From Hyphodiscus hymeniophilus (lineage: Eukaryota > Ascomycota > Leotiomycetes > Helotiales > Hyphodiscaceae): a DNA stretch of 64,000 nucleotides. Under the pieces are notes generated by a model, which was given only the letters and a program-made list of their open reading frames with translations, searched no databases and had not been told where the DNA came from. Made by a program: the position numbers and the translations under genes. Below, one piece after another: positions 1-11,060 of this stretch (position 1 is its first letter; every line of letters begins with the position of its first letter). The stretch covers positions 2,418,001 through 2,482,000 of the forward strand of contig VNKQ01000003.1 of assembly GCA_016508695.1 (NCBI GenBank), in the 5' to 3' direction.

Positions 1-486
1 GGGGGGTTTGCGCCATTGGGAAGGTCTCTGGATTCGCGCCAATTATTCGCGTCTTGAGCATTCTTCTCCCCCCTTTTCTTCTTTTCCTCTTTGTATCTAG
101 TAGTGAGTGGTAGGGTGGTGCTACAGAAAGTTAAAGTTGCCGCGAGATGGAGATGGTGCTGGAAATCGCGTATGATTTGGAGTAGGTATGGTTTGCGTTA
201 GTGTGTTGAAGTTGGAGAAGCAGCTCATTAGATGGGCTGGAGGGCTGGAAGTGGAGGAACTGGTGGAGCAGTGAGAAGCGGATGATGACGCCTCGGAGCG
301 CGAGATGTATGCGAGACAATGCGAGACCATGCGGGTATACAAGGGTAGATTATCGAGAATCGAGGTACATCTATCTGGTGCATCAATTCCAAGGAGCAGT
401 CGTGAGGATAGTGATGCCTTCATCCACTACTCTTCACATAATCTGGGAGACTGGGAGATCCGCCAGAACAAGATGTTTGGAGAAAT

Positions 487-515
487 GATGGGCGAGATGG
501 GCGAGATGGGCGACA
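487..515. repeat. Short tandem repeat of a GATGGGCGA 9-mer
   Basis: About three copies of a nine-base unit (GATGGGCGA) lie head to tail. No gene context supports a coding role. Confidence 0.6.
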
Positions 516-2009
516 TGGACGTTTCACCTGCATTCAACCGCATGAAGTAGCATGATCCATCCCTGTAGACTTCCAGAAGACGCCCCCTAGAAGAGACGCA
601 CACGATGGCCACGACGGGGGCAGGAAATGTTGTGCGTCGACCATTGAAGCATCGATCACCTTGCGGTATCTTGTGCTTCCTTTTCTGCTCCTCCATCGAC
701 GAGCCTTGCGTGGTCTTGAGATGTCGTGAGCGCCTTCTGATTGCTCGGATTGATTCTCGAGGTAGACGACGAGACAATGTTTGAGGAAGACGGTGTATAC
801 GGGAAAACAAACCACCGTAAATGGAATTCTCGTGCGCGGATTGGGATTGTTTATGTTGATACGAGATTAGTTGTGGGGTTGAGCACCGAAAGCAGCGCGT
901 GGTGCACTGGTGGCCCCTGGCCTCCCTCTGTCTAGTATCTGTCAAAGGTGTGGCTTCAACGAGGCTGGCAATCTGGCAGGTCCAAGATGTGTTGCCATGT
1001 GCCGCTCTGGGGGGTTTGTGTGATTGTTGAGGATATAAAGAAAACCCATCCGGACGGACTCGTACTATTGGACTGATTAATCAGAGTAACACCAACCCGC
1101 AGCCACCCTTTTATCCCGTGCCTTCGAATCTGCCTGTTTCCAATATTGCATGTTATTTGAAGAGAGTGAGTGAGAGCGGCCTGGGAGGATATCGCTGGTC
1201 CGTGGGTATATTGAACCCATGAACATACATGAAAGTGGTAACTCAAGACACGCCTAGCACCAGAATGGCTTGAGTGAGGTTGCAGTGAGGATTTGAGAGG
1301 ACTCAGAGGGAGGAAACTCTGGGTTCAGCCGCCGTGTAACAATGATTATTGACGAGGAAAAGGAAAAGTCCAAAGATACGCGCGAACATAGGAGGATCCT
1401 CCGTAGGGACATAAGAACCAAAACACATGTCTGGTCGAACCTCCAACACTCACGTCCCTCGGTCTCTTTGCACAAGCCGCAAGCAACTGGAAGCATTACA
1501 TTACATGGCATCGCACTCCTGGATTGCGGGTTGTCCGGATGTGGAAATGTCAGCAGGATGGTGGAAGTGAATGTCACTGATTGGGGATATCCAGGCACGC
1601 ACACATTGGGTGGACTGTGGGAGTGGTGGATCTTGGATCTTGGTGGTGCATTGATGATGGTACTTAGACCATGATGGCCTCCTTTTCTCTACGGACCACC
1701 TCGAATCTTGGAGTTGAAGAAAGCATCTCACATGTTTACTTGAGTAGAGCAGCTGGGCATATAGCTCATAAGAGGAGGGTTTGTTCTTCTTCTACCACGG
1801 GTCTTCGTCAACAAACATTGTAAACTTACACACTACACTATGCACATGCGTTCGTCCATCAACTGCTGGCCGGTCCTGACTCCTGACGAGTTCGGATGTC
1901 CGTCCAGCAATACGAGTGGCCTCCCGCTTAGGCGATGGATCCTAAAATACCTTGCCGGCCACGTAAGGTTAAGAGCGAAGAGAGCAATCACTCGGTAGTA
2001 ATAGAGTCG

Positions 2010-2042
2010 AGAAGAGAGAGAGAGAGTATAGGTGAGAGAGAA
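2010..2042. repeat. GA-rich microsatellite
   Basis: Runs of GA dinucleotides are interrupted by TATAGGT. This is a typical purine tract in a fungal upstream region. Confidence 0.6.
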
Positions 2043-2962
2043 TAGAAAATAGATCTGGAAACAGAATATCAGTCAACCATCGATATCAACACACTCCGAA
2101 CCCGTCCGTCCCTCGAACATCCAGACAATTCCTGCTTGCAGACAGCCAGACAGATGTGTTGACCCCTCTCCTGTGCAGCACACCCAATATGTGCTAGCCC
2201 TGCCTACCTAGCCTCGTCTGCTCCCTGCTCCCACTGCTGCTCCCTTGGACCAGGACGAAAGACGAACACCAACATCCAAGACGAATTTCTGCTTCGTCTC
2301 CTTCATTTTCCATCGACGGTTGAGGATAATTCTCCCCCATCAACAACCTCAACTTCCCTCCTCCTCGTCATCATTAGCATCTACCCATTTCCTCCCATTT
2401 CCTCCCCTTTTCCTTTCTAGCTTCTTCTTGTCCTTCGTTTCATCCGCCCGTGGCTCTCCTCACCCCCCGGGCTGTTTCGAATCTCATTCCTCCTCTTACG
2501 ACTGTCGCTCTCCTGAACTCCAATCCCCGACGACCCCCCCAACGCAGCCGGAATATACGACTTGGGGGAAGCTCAACACTTCGTGATAACGTGCAGGCTG
2601 TCAATTTCTCACTCTCTGCCTCTCGAGAGTCTGGCTGGCTCGTTGCTCAGTCTCGGGGGTTTTGGTCATCAGCTCCATCATTCAGGCTCACGGTAAAAGT
2701 GTGGTCTGCCTGACGCGAGAGCAAAAATCAACCACCACCCCCTTTGGCCGCCGGCGTCCTCTTCGATTCCATATTCTTCAACCGTTCACTCGCGTTGAAT
2801 TCTTCCTACAATCCTCGTAATATTTGCCCTTCTCTGGCATTTCACCTTGAAGGTTCGTGGCACAAGCTTCCTCCAACCCATTTCTCGCGCTTTGGCAGGT
2901 CAATCTCGTCCCGAATAACACGACGCCCAATCCTCCACCATTGACCTTCTTTTTGACACAAT

Positions 2963-2986
2963 TGACTAACAATCGTCGTACTACAG
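2963..2986 (+). other. Predicted 3' splice site of a 5'-UTR intron
   Basis: A GACTAAC branch point is followed about 17 bases later by a CTACAG acceptor, 115 bases before the BNI4-like start codon. There is no coding frame to splice here, so this looks like the 3' end of an intron in the untranslated leader. The donor was not identified with confidence. Confidence 0.5.
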
Positions 2987-3101
2987 ATCCCTAACCCTGC
3001 CTCTCTGCTCTCCACGATTCCATCGAAACGAACGAAGCTTAGGCTACGCCACAAAAGCTCCTCGCTTTTCTTCAGAATTTGACCCTAAACCGGGCCACAT
3101 T

Positions 3102-5858
3102 ATGGCTGCTCTCGTTCAATCATACCCACAACAATCCAGTACCGTCACTATGCTTCAGACACGTCCCTCGTCTGCCTCTGGCATTCTCCAAACCTCTTCG
3201 CAGGCTCCACACCACCAATACTCGCCCAACCCAGCACAGCGTAACAGCATTCATGGCATGAGCAATGGAATGAGCATATCAAACTATCGTGGGCACACAG
3301 CCGTTGCACCGATTGCACCCTACGCTTTCACGAGCACCCCAAGCCTGGCAACACCGGGCCTGCGGACCCAAGGACCTTATCTTCGCCCAGACCAGAGAAC
3401 ATCTTCAGCACCTACTGTTGCCACTTTCCAACAAGAGGGAGGAAGTGGAGGAAGTCGGTCACGATATCCAGCTGCGGCTTCGGTATCTACCAGTTCGTCG
3501 TCTTCGTCATCCGATCTGTCCTCATTGGGCCAGAAGTCGGGCTCACGAGATGATTCGGGCATTGCAGGTACAACTCGAGTACCTAGTGGAAATCCTCGAC
3601 CGCATTCTACGATGACCACTTCTTTTACTTCTCCAAATCTTACTTCTCCCGCCACAACATCACCTGTGAAGGCTGCTCCTGATCGATACCGTCGACCAAA
3701 CAACCGCCGTGCCGAGTCATCTACTAACGGGCAACAATCGAATGCACAGCCAGCATCGGTTGCTTCTGGTATGCCGAATGTTATGCAGTTCTATGGAAAC
3801 ACTGCCCAACAGACGACGGCGCCGGTACTACCATTTCAGGACTTCAATCTCCAGATGCCACAATTCTCGAGCTCTACTGAAAGCCCACCCGTGGGTGCTG
3901 CTGCCGATGACATGGTATTGAATCGCCACGCCGGGCAGGATCAGGCTAAGAGATACCGCCGTCGAAGCATACACACCATTGATGTTGGTGATTATACAAC
4001 AAATGGAAATCCAGGACTGTCCATGCAGGGATCACGGCAAGTTAGCAGTGCAAATGGCCGCATTGATCATCAACAGCATCCTCTACGAAGTTCTCCCGTG
4101 GGCATTGTGCATCTGGCCAGTACTCACGGCCGAAATGGCAGTAATGAGAGTGTTAATTCCACACGAACCAGCTCTCGACCTAGTTCTGTAAGTACCCCTC
4201 GAAAGAGTAGTGTTGTTCACCGCCCATCACTCAATTTAGCCCTCGCCAATGAACATCGCTTTGCGCGGCCAACACGCTAATGAGATAACAGGCCAGCAAG
4301 CGAGAGGCAATGGCACCTGTAACCCCCGCCCAACCTTCGCCTTCACCAATTACCAATTCCCTTCCCGAGCAGAATCCCAATCGATCTGACGCTCCACGAC
4401 TTGTAAATATCCCTCCTCGCGCTTCCTCCACCGATGCCGCGAAAAGAATCGCCCACCCCTCTCCTTTGTCGAAGCCGATGACAATGGGTCCCGAGTCCCC
4501 AGCGTCTAAGGACTCGTTTACATCGGCCGTCCAATCTGCTACTCAGTCGCAGCCAAAACCAACATACGCGCAGGTCGCGAATGGTGCGAATGCTGAGAGC
4601 CCTGCCGCAAGACAACTGGCAGCCTTGAATGATAAGGAGGGCAAGAAGAGTAAAACCTCGCGACTACGTAGAGCTTTCTCCTTCGGAAGTGCTGCAGAGC
4701 TTCGTAAAGCCTCAGCAGAAAACCATGCAATCAACAACGCTGCTGCCGTTGATCGTTCAAAACTACGGAAGGATCAATACCAAGATGAGCAGGAAGCAGA
4801 GCAAGCTAGGATCGCCCAACAACAAGAGGCTGGAGGAATTGGGTCTGGCATCTACAATGGACAAGGCAACTTCTTCACAGGGTCGACCGATAACCTCTCC
4901 ATCTCCTCGACCGCGTCGTCGGCTTCAGTAATGATCCGAAAGATGGGCAAGGGAATGAAGAAGTCGACACGATCTCTTGTTGGACTATTCCGTCCGAAGT
5001 CGGTAATTGGCGTACCCGCTGCAGATGCTGCGCTGCCAGAGGCTAGTCAAGCCCAAGTCTCCATGGTCACTGTTGAGGCTGAGCGAGAGAAGATCAATGT
5101 CAATGCTAACCCGCATGACCAAGTTGGTGGTGGAACTGGCTATCCCCGGCTGGAGAGAAACTCGATCGATGCGGCGGTCGCCAGCAAGGAAATCAGCGAG
5201 CGTCTTGGAAGCTCTGGTACCGAGACCTCGAGCGCCAGACGAAGCATTGTCGGAGGTGAAAAGGAGCGCGCTGAAGTGCTTGCAGCAGTCAAAAAGGGCA
5301 TTCTCAAGCGTACGTCTACCACGCTTTCAAATGTTTCAATTCTAACACAATCAGGCTCTGGCACAGATTCAGGAAACTCGTCACCTATCATTCGACCCGC
5401 CGACACCAAAACACCGAACTTCCAACTCCCACAAATTCCTCACGTCAACGACTCCCCTATATCCTCTGCACCTAGCACACCCAACGAGGAGCAACAAGGT
5501 CACCGAAGGACTGGCTCAGTGACGATTGGTGGCGAGGATTACTTTATGACTGCCCTCAGATTCCAAACAAACTCCAAGAGCGTCCCTTCGACCCCGCAAG
5601 GCACTATCAAGCGCAATGCTACTTTTAGTCCTCGAATCCAATTCCACGATACATGGCCGAGCGGAGAGTACGATCGAAGAGGAGAAATTGCTACATGCAA
5701 CCGCCTCACCCCCATGCTTGCCCAACAGATCAAGGAGGAGCTCAATACTTTCAAAATGGTATGTTTGTGTGGATCTCTGTAGCCGTTTGTCACTACTTAC
5801 ATACCACCAGGAAATGGAGGTCCACGAGAATTCCAAGATCTATACACACTTTTTCTAA
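3102..5858 (+). CDS. BNI4: BNI4-like bud-neck/septation scaffold protein (PP1-binding)
   Basis: The protein has 866 residues. Exons are 3102-4187, 4292-5758 and 5811-5858; both introns are phase 0, and the first has a GCTAAT branch point and an ACAG acceptor. Most of the protein is low-complexity (Ser, Thr, Pro, Gln). The last roughly 60 residues are conserved and end in KIYTHFF. They carry an RVxF-type protein phosphatase 1 docking motif (RIQF, residues 810-813) and, just upstream, a KRNATF segment. In yeast, Bni4 ties the PP1 catalytic subunit Glc7 and chitin synthase III to the septin ring at the bud neck. A role in septum or cell-wall deposition in this filamentous fungus follows by family only. 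The tail is the diagnostic part; the rest diverges fast in this family. The start was chosen as the first in-frame ATG after the leader. Confidence 0.8.
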
Positions 5859-6800
5859 TGAACAGACGATTATGGTCGTTACCCACGGCCCACGACACCC
5901 ATACCTTCCTCGCATCATGCTGACATTGGTCATGCAATCATACAACTTCGAAGGCGTTTTTAGGGTCGCATTACACGGTGTTTAGGAGTACTATCTGAGC
6001 GATTTGGTCCAACTCTATATTTTTCGCTAGCCTAGCGTCATTGGTGAGATGATTATCGGGAGGAAGACTCGCTTAAAGATTCATCAGATGAGATGTATTG
6101 CTGCAAAGCTTTCGATTTGCGGGATGGAAGCATCGGCTGTTGTGACGGAGGCCATCTGATTTTCTAGCTCCAGAGAGGATTGCTTTCCAAAAGTTGTAAA
6201 CTCGGTGTTCTTTTTGATACAGCCTTCCATTTGATCTTGGACGTTATGGATGGATGCATTCGGGTGGATCTCCTTGTCCGGTTTCGTTTCTTGAATGGCT
6301 GGGCTGCGCATACTCATTGCATCCTGTTTCCGCTTCTGTCATCAGTGTTTGAGTGAGGGAATGGTGGAGCATAGTTCCGCGTAATCAATGATACACTTCG
6401 TCTGCTTCTGAGTTGTGTCTCGATGCTTTAATTTACTGATGGCTTGTGTCGCTTGAAAATATGGGTATGTGTACGAGGCGAGGCGAGGCTACCTTCGAAG
6501 AAGTCCAAGCAATAGGACCGCCAAAGAGATTCAACACATCGCTCTCTTTCAGATCGAGTATGCTCTTCGATTGACAGCAACTTTTGGTAATAACAGAATA
6601 GCTTTGATCAATCTTCCAGAGTATTCGAACCCAGATGAAACGATCTCGTCCCAACTAAAATCTATTTCTAATCGATATCCAGAAGCACAGCCTTGTCTTG
6701 GCACAGCCTTGCGGGTAAGGCGCTAAATCTTTTTTGTCTCCCACAACAACGTCGATAGTCCAAATAAAGTCATTCACCATCACGACTCCCTGCACTCTCC
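5859..6800. other. Intergenic region between BNI4-like and DUS1 genes
   Basis: This holds the presumed 3' UTR of the BNI4-like gene and the promoter of the DUS1 gene. On the minus strand, 6084-6450 shows peptide-like segments separated by splice-like signals and tandem TGA codons. It may be a decayed small gene, but no family is recognised. Confidence 0.4.
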
Positions 6801-8662
6801 TTGAACCTGGATTATCTGATACGCCATCGTGTGCTGTGGGCTGGTACCCGGCGATCAGCCACCCGAAATCTAATGACGCTCTCCAACGACATTGTTGCCT
6901 CGACGGCACCACGTACCATTTCCACCCCACTCACCAATGTCTCATCCCCAGACACTCTCACCGCCGATGCTACGTCTAGCTCTCCTGCCAAGTCAAAACT
7001 ACATGGCAGAGCATTCTACGAATCGATTGGTAGTCCGAAGTTCATCCTCGCGCCCATGGTCGACCAATCCGAATTTGTAAGCTCTCCAATGAAATGAACT
7101 GGGAAGACATCTAACGTGCACAGGCATGGCGCCTCCTCACCCGCTCCTTCATGACATCTCAAACCTCCAAATCTCTCTTAGCATACACGCCCATGCTGCA
7201 TGCGCGTCTCTTCACCGAGACGCAGAAGTTTCGAGACAACCATTTCCAACCCTTACGCAGCTCCCTCCCATCATCCTCCATTCCAGAGTTGGACGAAACA
7301 AGAGAGCTCTATCTTGACGGCAATCCAATCCTCGATCGGCCTCTCACTGTCCAATTCTGTGCCAACGACCCAGATGAATTCCTCGCTGCTGCGAAATATG
7401 TCACTCCGTTTTGTGATGTCGTGGATTTGAATCTTGGGTGTCCGCAGGGCATCGCTAGGAAAGGGAAATATGGTGCTTTTCTACAGGAAGATCAAGATCT
7501 CATATACAAGTTGATCAATAAGCTACATCTCGAGCTCGACGTCCCGGTGTCGGCTAAGATACGGATTCTGGAAACGAAAGAACAGACTCTCGCTTACGCG
7601 CGGAAAGTCCTTGACGCCGGAGCTAGTATACTCACCGTACATGGACGGAGGCGCGAGCAGAAAGGGCATAATACCGGATTGGCGGACTGGGGAATGATAA
7701 AGTGGTTACGGGAACAGCTAGGGAAGGAGGTGGTGCTCTTTGCTAATGGCAATATCCTGCAACGAGAAGACGTCGATGCGTGTCTTCAAGAAACGGGCGT
7801 GGATGGCGTCATGAGCGCAGAGGGGAATCTATACGATCCTGCGATCTTCGCGGAGCCCCCTCGCGTTGGCGAAGAGGGCAGGGAATATTGGAGAGGCAAG
7901 GACGGAAAGGGGGGTTGGAGGTGTGACGCTGTTTATCGACGCTATCTGGACATCATCTACAAGCATATCCTCGAGGTCCAGGGTCTGGAGAGGAAACCAC
8001 TCTATATACCCTCTGACCCCGTACCCGTCGAGGCTGATGCTAAGGCCGAGGTAGTGGACGGCGCGGATGATGGACCACCTCGCAAGAGACAGAAGAAGGA
8101 GAAGAGGGAAAAGGCTACAAGTCCCAACCTTCTCGCCATGCAGGCGCACTCTTTCCATCTCCTCAGAGCGCTGGTTAGTAAGCACCACAATGTGCGGGAC
8201 GCGTTGGCTAGGTGCAGAGCGGGCGATATCGAGGCGTTCGAGAACGTCCTGCAGATGGTGGAGCTGGTTTGTGCGGAGGGCATCGCGGACTACGATCGCA
8301 CCAGGGGAGCGAGTTGGGAGGATGAAATGGAGAGGGACGAGAGGCTCAAAGCGACCGCGGAGAATGCGAAAGGGAAAGGAGAGGAAGAGGTGGCTGAACA
8401 GGGAGCGGAGGTAGATGAACGCTACGAGAGCTCGCTCGAGACCGTCCGGAAGTGCAAAAGGCCCTGGTGGGTCGTCCAGCCGTACGTCCGGCCGCTTCCT
8501 AAGGAGGCCCTCGCAAAGGGGAGCATGACGCTGAGTAAGAAGGACAAGGCGAAGCTGGAGATGGAGAAGGACGTCTTGGTGTCTGGGGGCCATACAGAGG
8601 TGGAGAAATCTCTGAGTGGGAAGGCGATCGACGTCCCGAAGGACGGGCTCGTTTGTGGATAG
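6801..8662 (+). CDS. DUS1: tRNA-dihydrouridine(16/17) synthase, DUS1 type
   Basis: This flavoenzyme reduces specific uridines in the tRNA D-loop to dihydrouridine with NAD(P)H. The model has 604 residues. Exons are 6801-7076 and 7124-8662; the intron is phase 0 with a perfect CTAAC branch point at 7111. Family signatures are present: LAPMVDQSE at the start of the TIM barrel, and a NLGCPQG loop containing the catalytic cysteine that protonates the uracil, followed by the lysine-rich RKGKYGAFL. Further on come the VHGRR and FANGN segments of the FMN site. A basic PPRKRQKKEKREK stretch in the C-terminal half could be a nuclear signal or tRNA contact. The C-terminus is long and charged. The start is uncertain: ATG 6801 gives an Arg-rich leader that could be mitochondrial, and ATG 6873 is a good alternative. 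Confidence 0.88.
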
Positions 8663-9269
8663 CTACTGTGAGTGGCATGGCATTTTTGTGATCGTTCCGT
8701 CCCGTTGTGTTGTGTGATCTTTCGGATGGTCCATGATAGGCTGGCTTGCTCGGTGGGTGGTCAAGGGCTGATCTACCTGCGTTGCACATCACATCACATC
8801 ACATCACGTCATTTATATGACTTTTAAATCAATCTCAATCTCAATATCACGTACCACCAGCACGAGATATTGCGTGGTCACGCGAGTGAAGTGCATAACA
8901 CAAACCTCTGACAACGCACTCTTCCCATCCCAGGCTTCCTACCTAGTCCTAGACCTCTCACCCGCGTCCTGCAATCGCCACCTGTTATACACCTCCTCAC
9001 TCACTCACCCACTCTCTCACTCAAGCCGTTCCAAGGACCAAGATTGGATAGTCAGTAGTCAGTACCTTGATCTAGGCGAGTTGGCCCATGGTTCAGTGTA
9101 GGCGGAGTGGGGAATTGGGAGTGGGGCTACCTTTTTATGGAGCGAGATTGATGCTTGATTTTGGATGGTACTTGGGCTGCGCAAGTGGGAATTTTCTGGG
9201 AATTTTGGGGAGGTTTTTTTTAAGGGGGACGGAGAAGGTGGTGGGGGAATGAGGGGAGGAGAGGAGATT
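8663..9269. other. Intergenic, 3' of DUS1
   Basis: No gene is seen. This part holds a short ACATC microsatellite and G-rich tracts (9190-9260). Confidence 0.5.
8785..8808. repeat. ACATC pentanucleotide microsatellite
   Basis: About four to five ACATC units lie in tandem, downstream of DUS1 in non-coding sequence. Confidence 0.75.
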
Positions 9270-9540
9270 TGCGGTGTCCTGGTCTATCCACTCCGAGAAC
9301 GTCAACTCAACCGCTCTTGCGATGTAACCTCAAACGACGCCTTGCCTCTGCTCGTCTTGCTCAACTCATAGACGAACCCATTGACCCATTCCTCGTCGTC
9401 GAGAAAGACGATCGGGGTAGTTGAGCCAGCGACTGAAGGTCCTCTCCACGCTCGCAACCGTCGCGTTCGCCTGCACCAATTCCGAGTTGCGAGCCAGCAT
9501 CACGAGCGTAGCCTTCTCACGCTTCCCACCCACGTCTGGC
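9270..9540 (-). pseudogene. Relic of a KRE2/MNT1-type alpha-1,2-mannosyltransferase (GT15)
   Basis: On the minus strand, 9539 to 9414 reads through the family's characteristic ATLVMLARNSEL block and continues to LNYP. After one extra base (9413) the adjacent frame continues with IVFLDDEEW. After another shift near 9315, a third frame gives EWIDQDTA. These are consecutive conserved blocks at the start of the GT15 catalytic domain of Golgi mannosyltransferases (Kre2, Ktr), so the order is right but the frame is broken at least twice. The donor-site half of the enzyme (about 250 residues) and the N-terminal signal anchor are absent. I read this as a decayed fragment, not a gene. The family assignment comes from motif memory and was not searched. 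Confidence 0.7.
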
Positions 9541-11060
9541 TCCTGGCATTACGCAAAGAAATGGTTCGTCTAAGCACGGCGGCTGGAGAGGGTACTTAAT
9601 AGTCATGCCGGTGGATGAAGACCTCGAGAAGCAACGCACCAGGTAGTATGAATAGTAGGAAAATCCGAACACGTGGTGGGCGTAGTGTTCTCAAGTGAGC
9701 AGACTTGCTTTACTTGCAAATACACTATCCTCCTCTCCATATGGCTGCGCGGGTCGATTTGATGTATCTAAGACGTTCCCTGGTGCGATTATTGAGCTCT
9801 GAGGACGCTTCCAAGTCCAATATTGGAATGAGAAGAAATCTAAAATGGAGGTCCGTAGCTCCACCAACGACGACAAGGCTCGTAAAGACATTGTAGTTGG
9901 AAGGATGCAAAGTGCTATACGGAGATAGACAGCGGTACATTGGTTGGCAACTCGGGATTTTTAAGGGAGCGAAATAGACAACATTTAAGAAAACACGCCT
10001 ACGACTGAAGAAGCTGACCAACTGGGCTGTACTGCATCGTATCAGTTCCGACCGTATTGCTGACCTGCATCATTTCCTACAGAGCTGTATCAGTGAAAGC
10101 GCAGAGGCTGTATGAAAATGGATCGTAGAAATTCAAGTCAAGATGTTTATCACTTGAAGTACTTTCTAGAAACGAAATACTCAGAAATTGGGAGTAGTTT
10201 ATTCTAGCCCTTGCTAGTCCGTTAGAGTATTTTTGTCGGATCAAATAAGTAAAGACAATCAGTATGCGCTTAGATAATTTCGTCATTGTAGAGAAGTTCG
10301 ATCCCACAGCGCTGAATAATATGCTGTCTTTGAAATGATCAGGATCGTGTGCGTCTGAAATGAGGTGTTGTTGTTGTTGAATCAGGTACCGATTAGTAAG
10401 CGGCGTGTATTCACGTGATAGTATCTCAAGTCAGGAACCAAGTACCCCTAATGGTATAAGCTTTCAAGCCGCAATCTCTCTGCATCTTCGACATGCACTC
10501 CTTCTCATCCTCGAAAAGCTGTCAATTGCACTATTTTCGTCGGTCGATTTGGAGCAATTTTGACATCCACGGAACTCGAGATCAGTGTCTCCGAGGTAAG
10601 TTTGAGGCGTTAGATGAATAGCGAACCCTCTCAAGGTGTCTAGATGTATCTAGTTCATTGTTCTGAAGACGCTCTTCATTCGATTGTTTCGTTGTTCTCT
10701 GTTTTGCCCAAAGTTGGGATTTGGTGGCGTTGGTCCGTGCGACGCGAAGATGACCTGCCAGATTTCGTTCCCCCAACTGCATTTCATCGATTCATCCACT
10801 CCAAGTTACCTGTTGCAAGATCAATTCTCTCGTTGGCAAATACAATATCTCATTGTGTTGCATCTTGGTTGCGCTCTTTGATCAGTCGAGTCTGATCAAC
10901 ACCGATTCCCCTCCGTTTACCATCTGAATTGACAAGTCTACCCCTACGCGAAATGATCATCAACATCTGAACGCCCATTTCTTCGCCCCTAGAGCACTAT
11001 ACCAACACGAATCTACGCTGACTGCACAGTTGATTTGCCTTCGACGCACCGAATCGCGTC
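9541..11060. other. Intergenic region upstream of the YTA7-like gene
   Basis: No gene is recognised in about 1.5 kb. Open frames on both strands are short and unlike protein. The last few hundred bases should contain the promoter and leader of the AAA-ATPase gene that starts at 11061. Confidence 0.5.

Larger units (their letters stand above)
1..2962. other. Gene-poor region and long leader of the BNI4-like gene
   Basis: No convincing gene is seen in this stretch. The short open frames on both strands lack recognisable domains and codon structure. From about 2240 onward the plus strand is rich in pyrimidine tracts (CCTCC/CTTCC runs), as is usual for the promoter and 5' untranslated leader of a filamentous-fungal gene, so this part probably belongs to the gene starting at 3102. 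Short tandem repeats lie near 487-515 and 2010-2042. Confidence 0.5.

Noticed and set aside
427..945. 172-residue minus-strand frame near the left edge
   Set aside because: Composition is Arg/Ser/Cys-random, there is no motif, no splice context and no start support.
6084..6450. Minus-strand peptide-like pieces with tandem TGA codons
   Set aside because: Possibly a decayed small gene, but the pieces are short and no family is recognised, so it is not called as a gene.
7829..8593. 254-residue open frame antisense to DUS1
   Set aside because: It is a shadow of the GC-rich DUS1 coding frame: no domain, and the sense strand is clearly coding.
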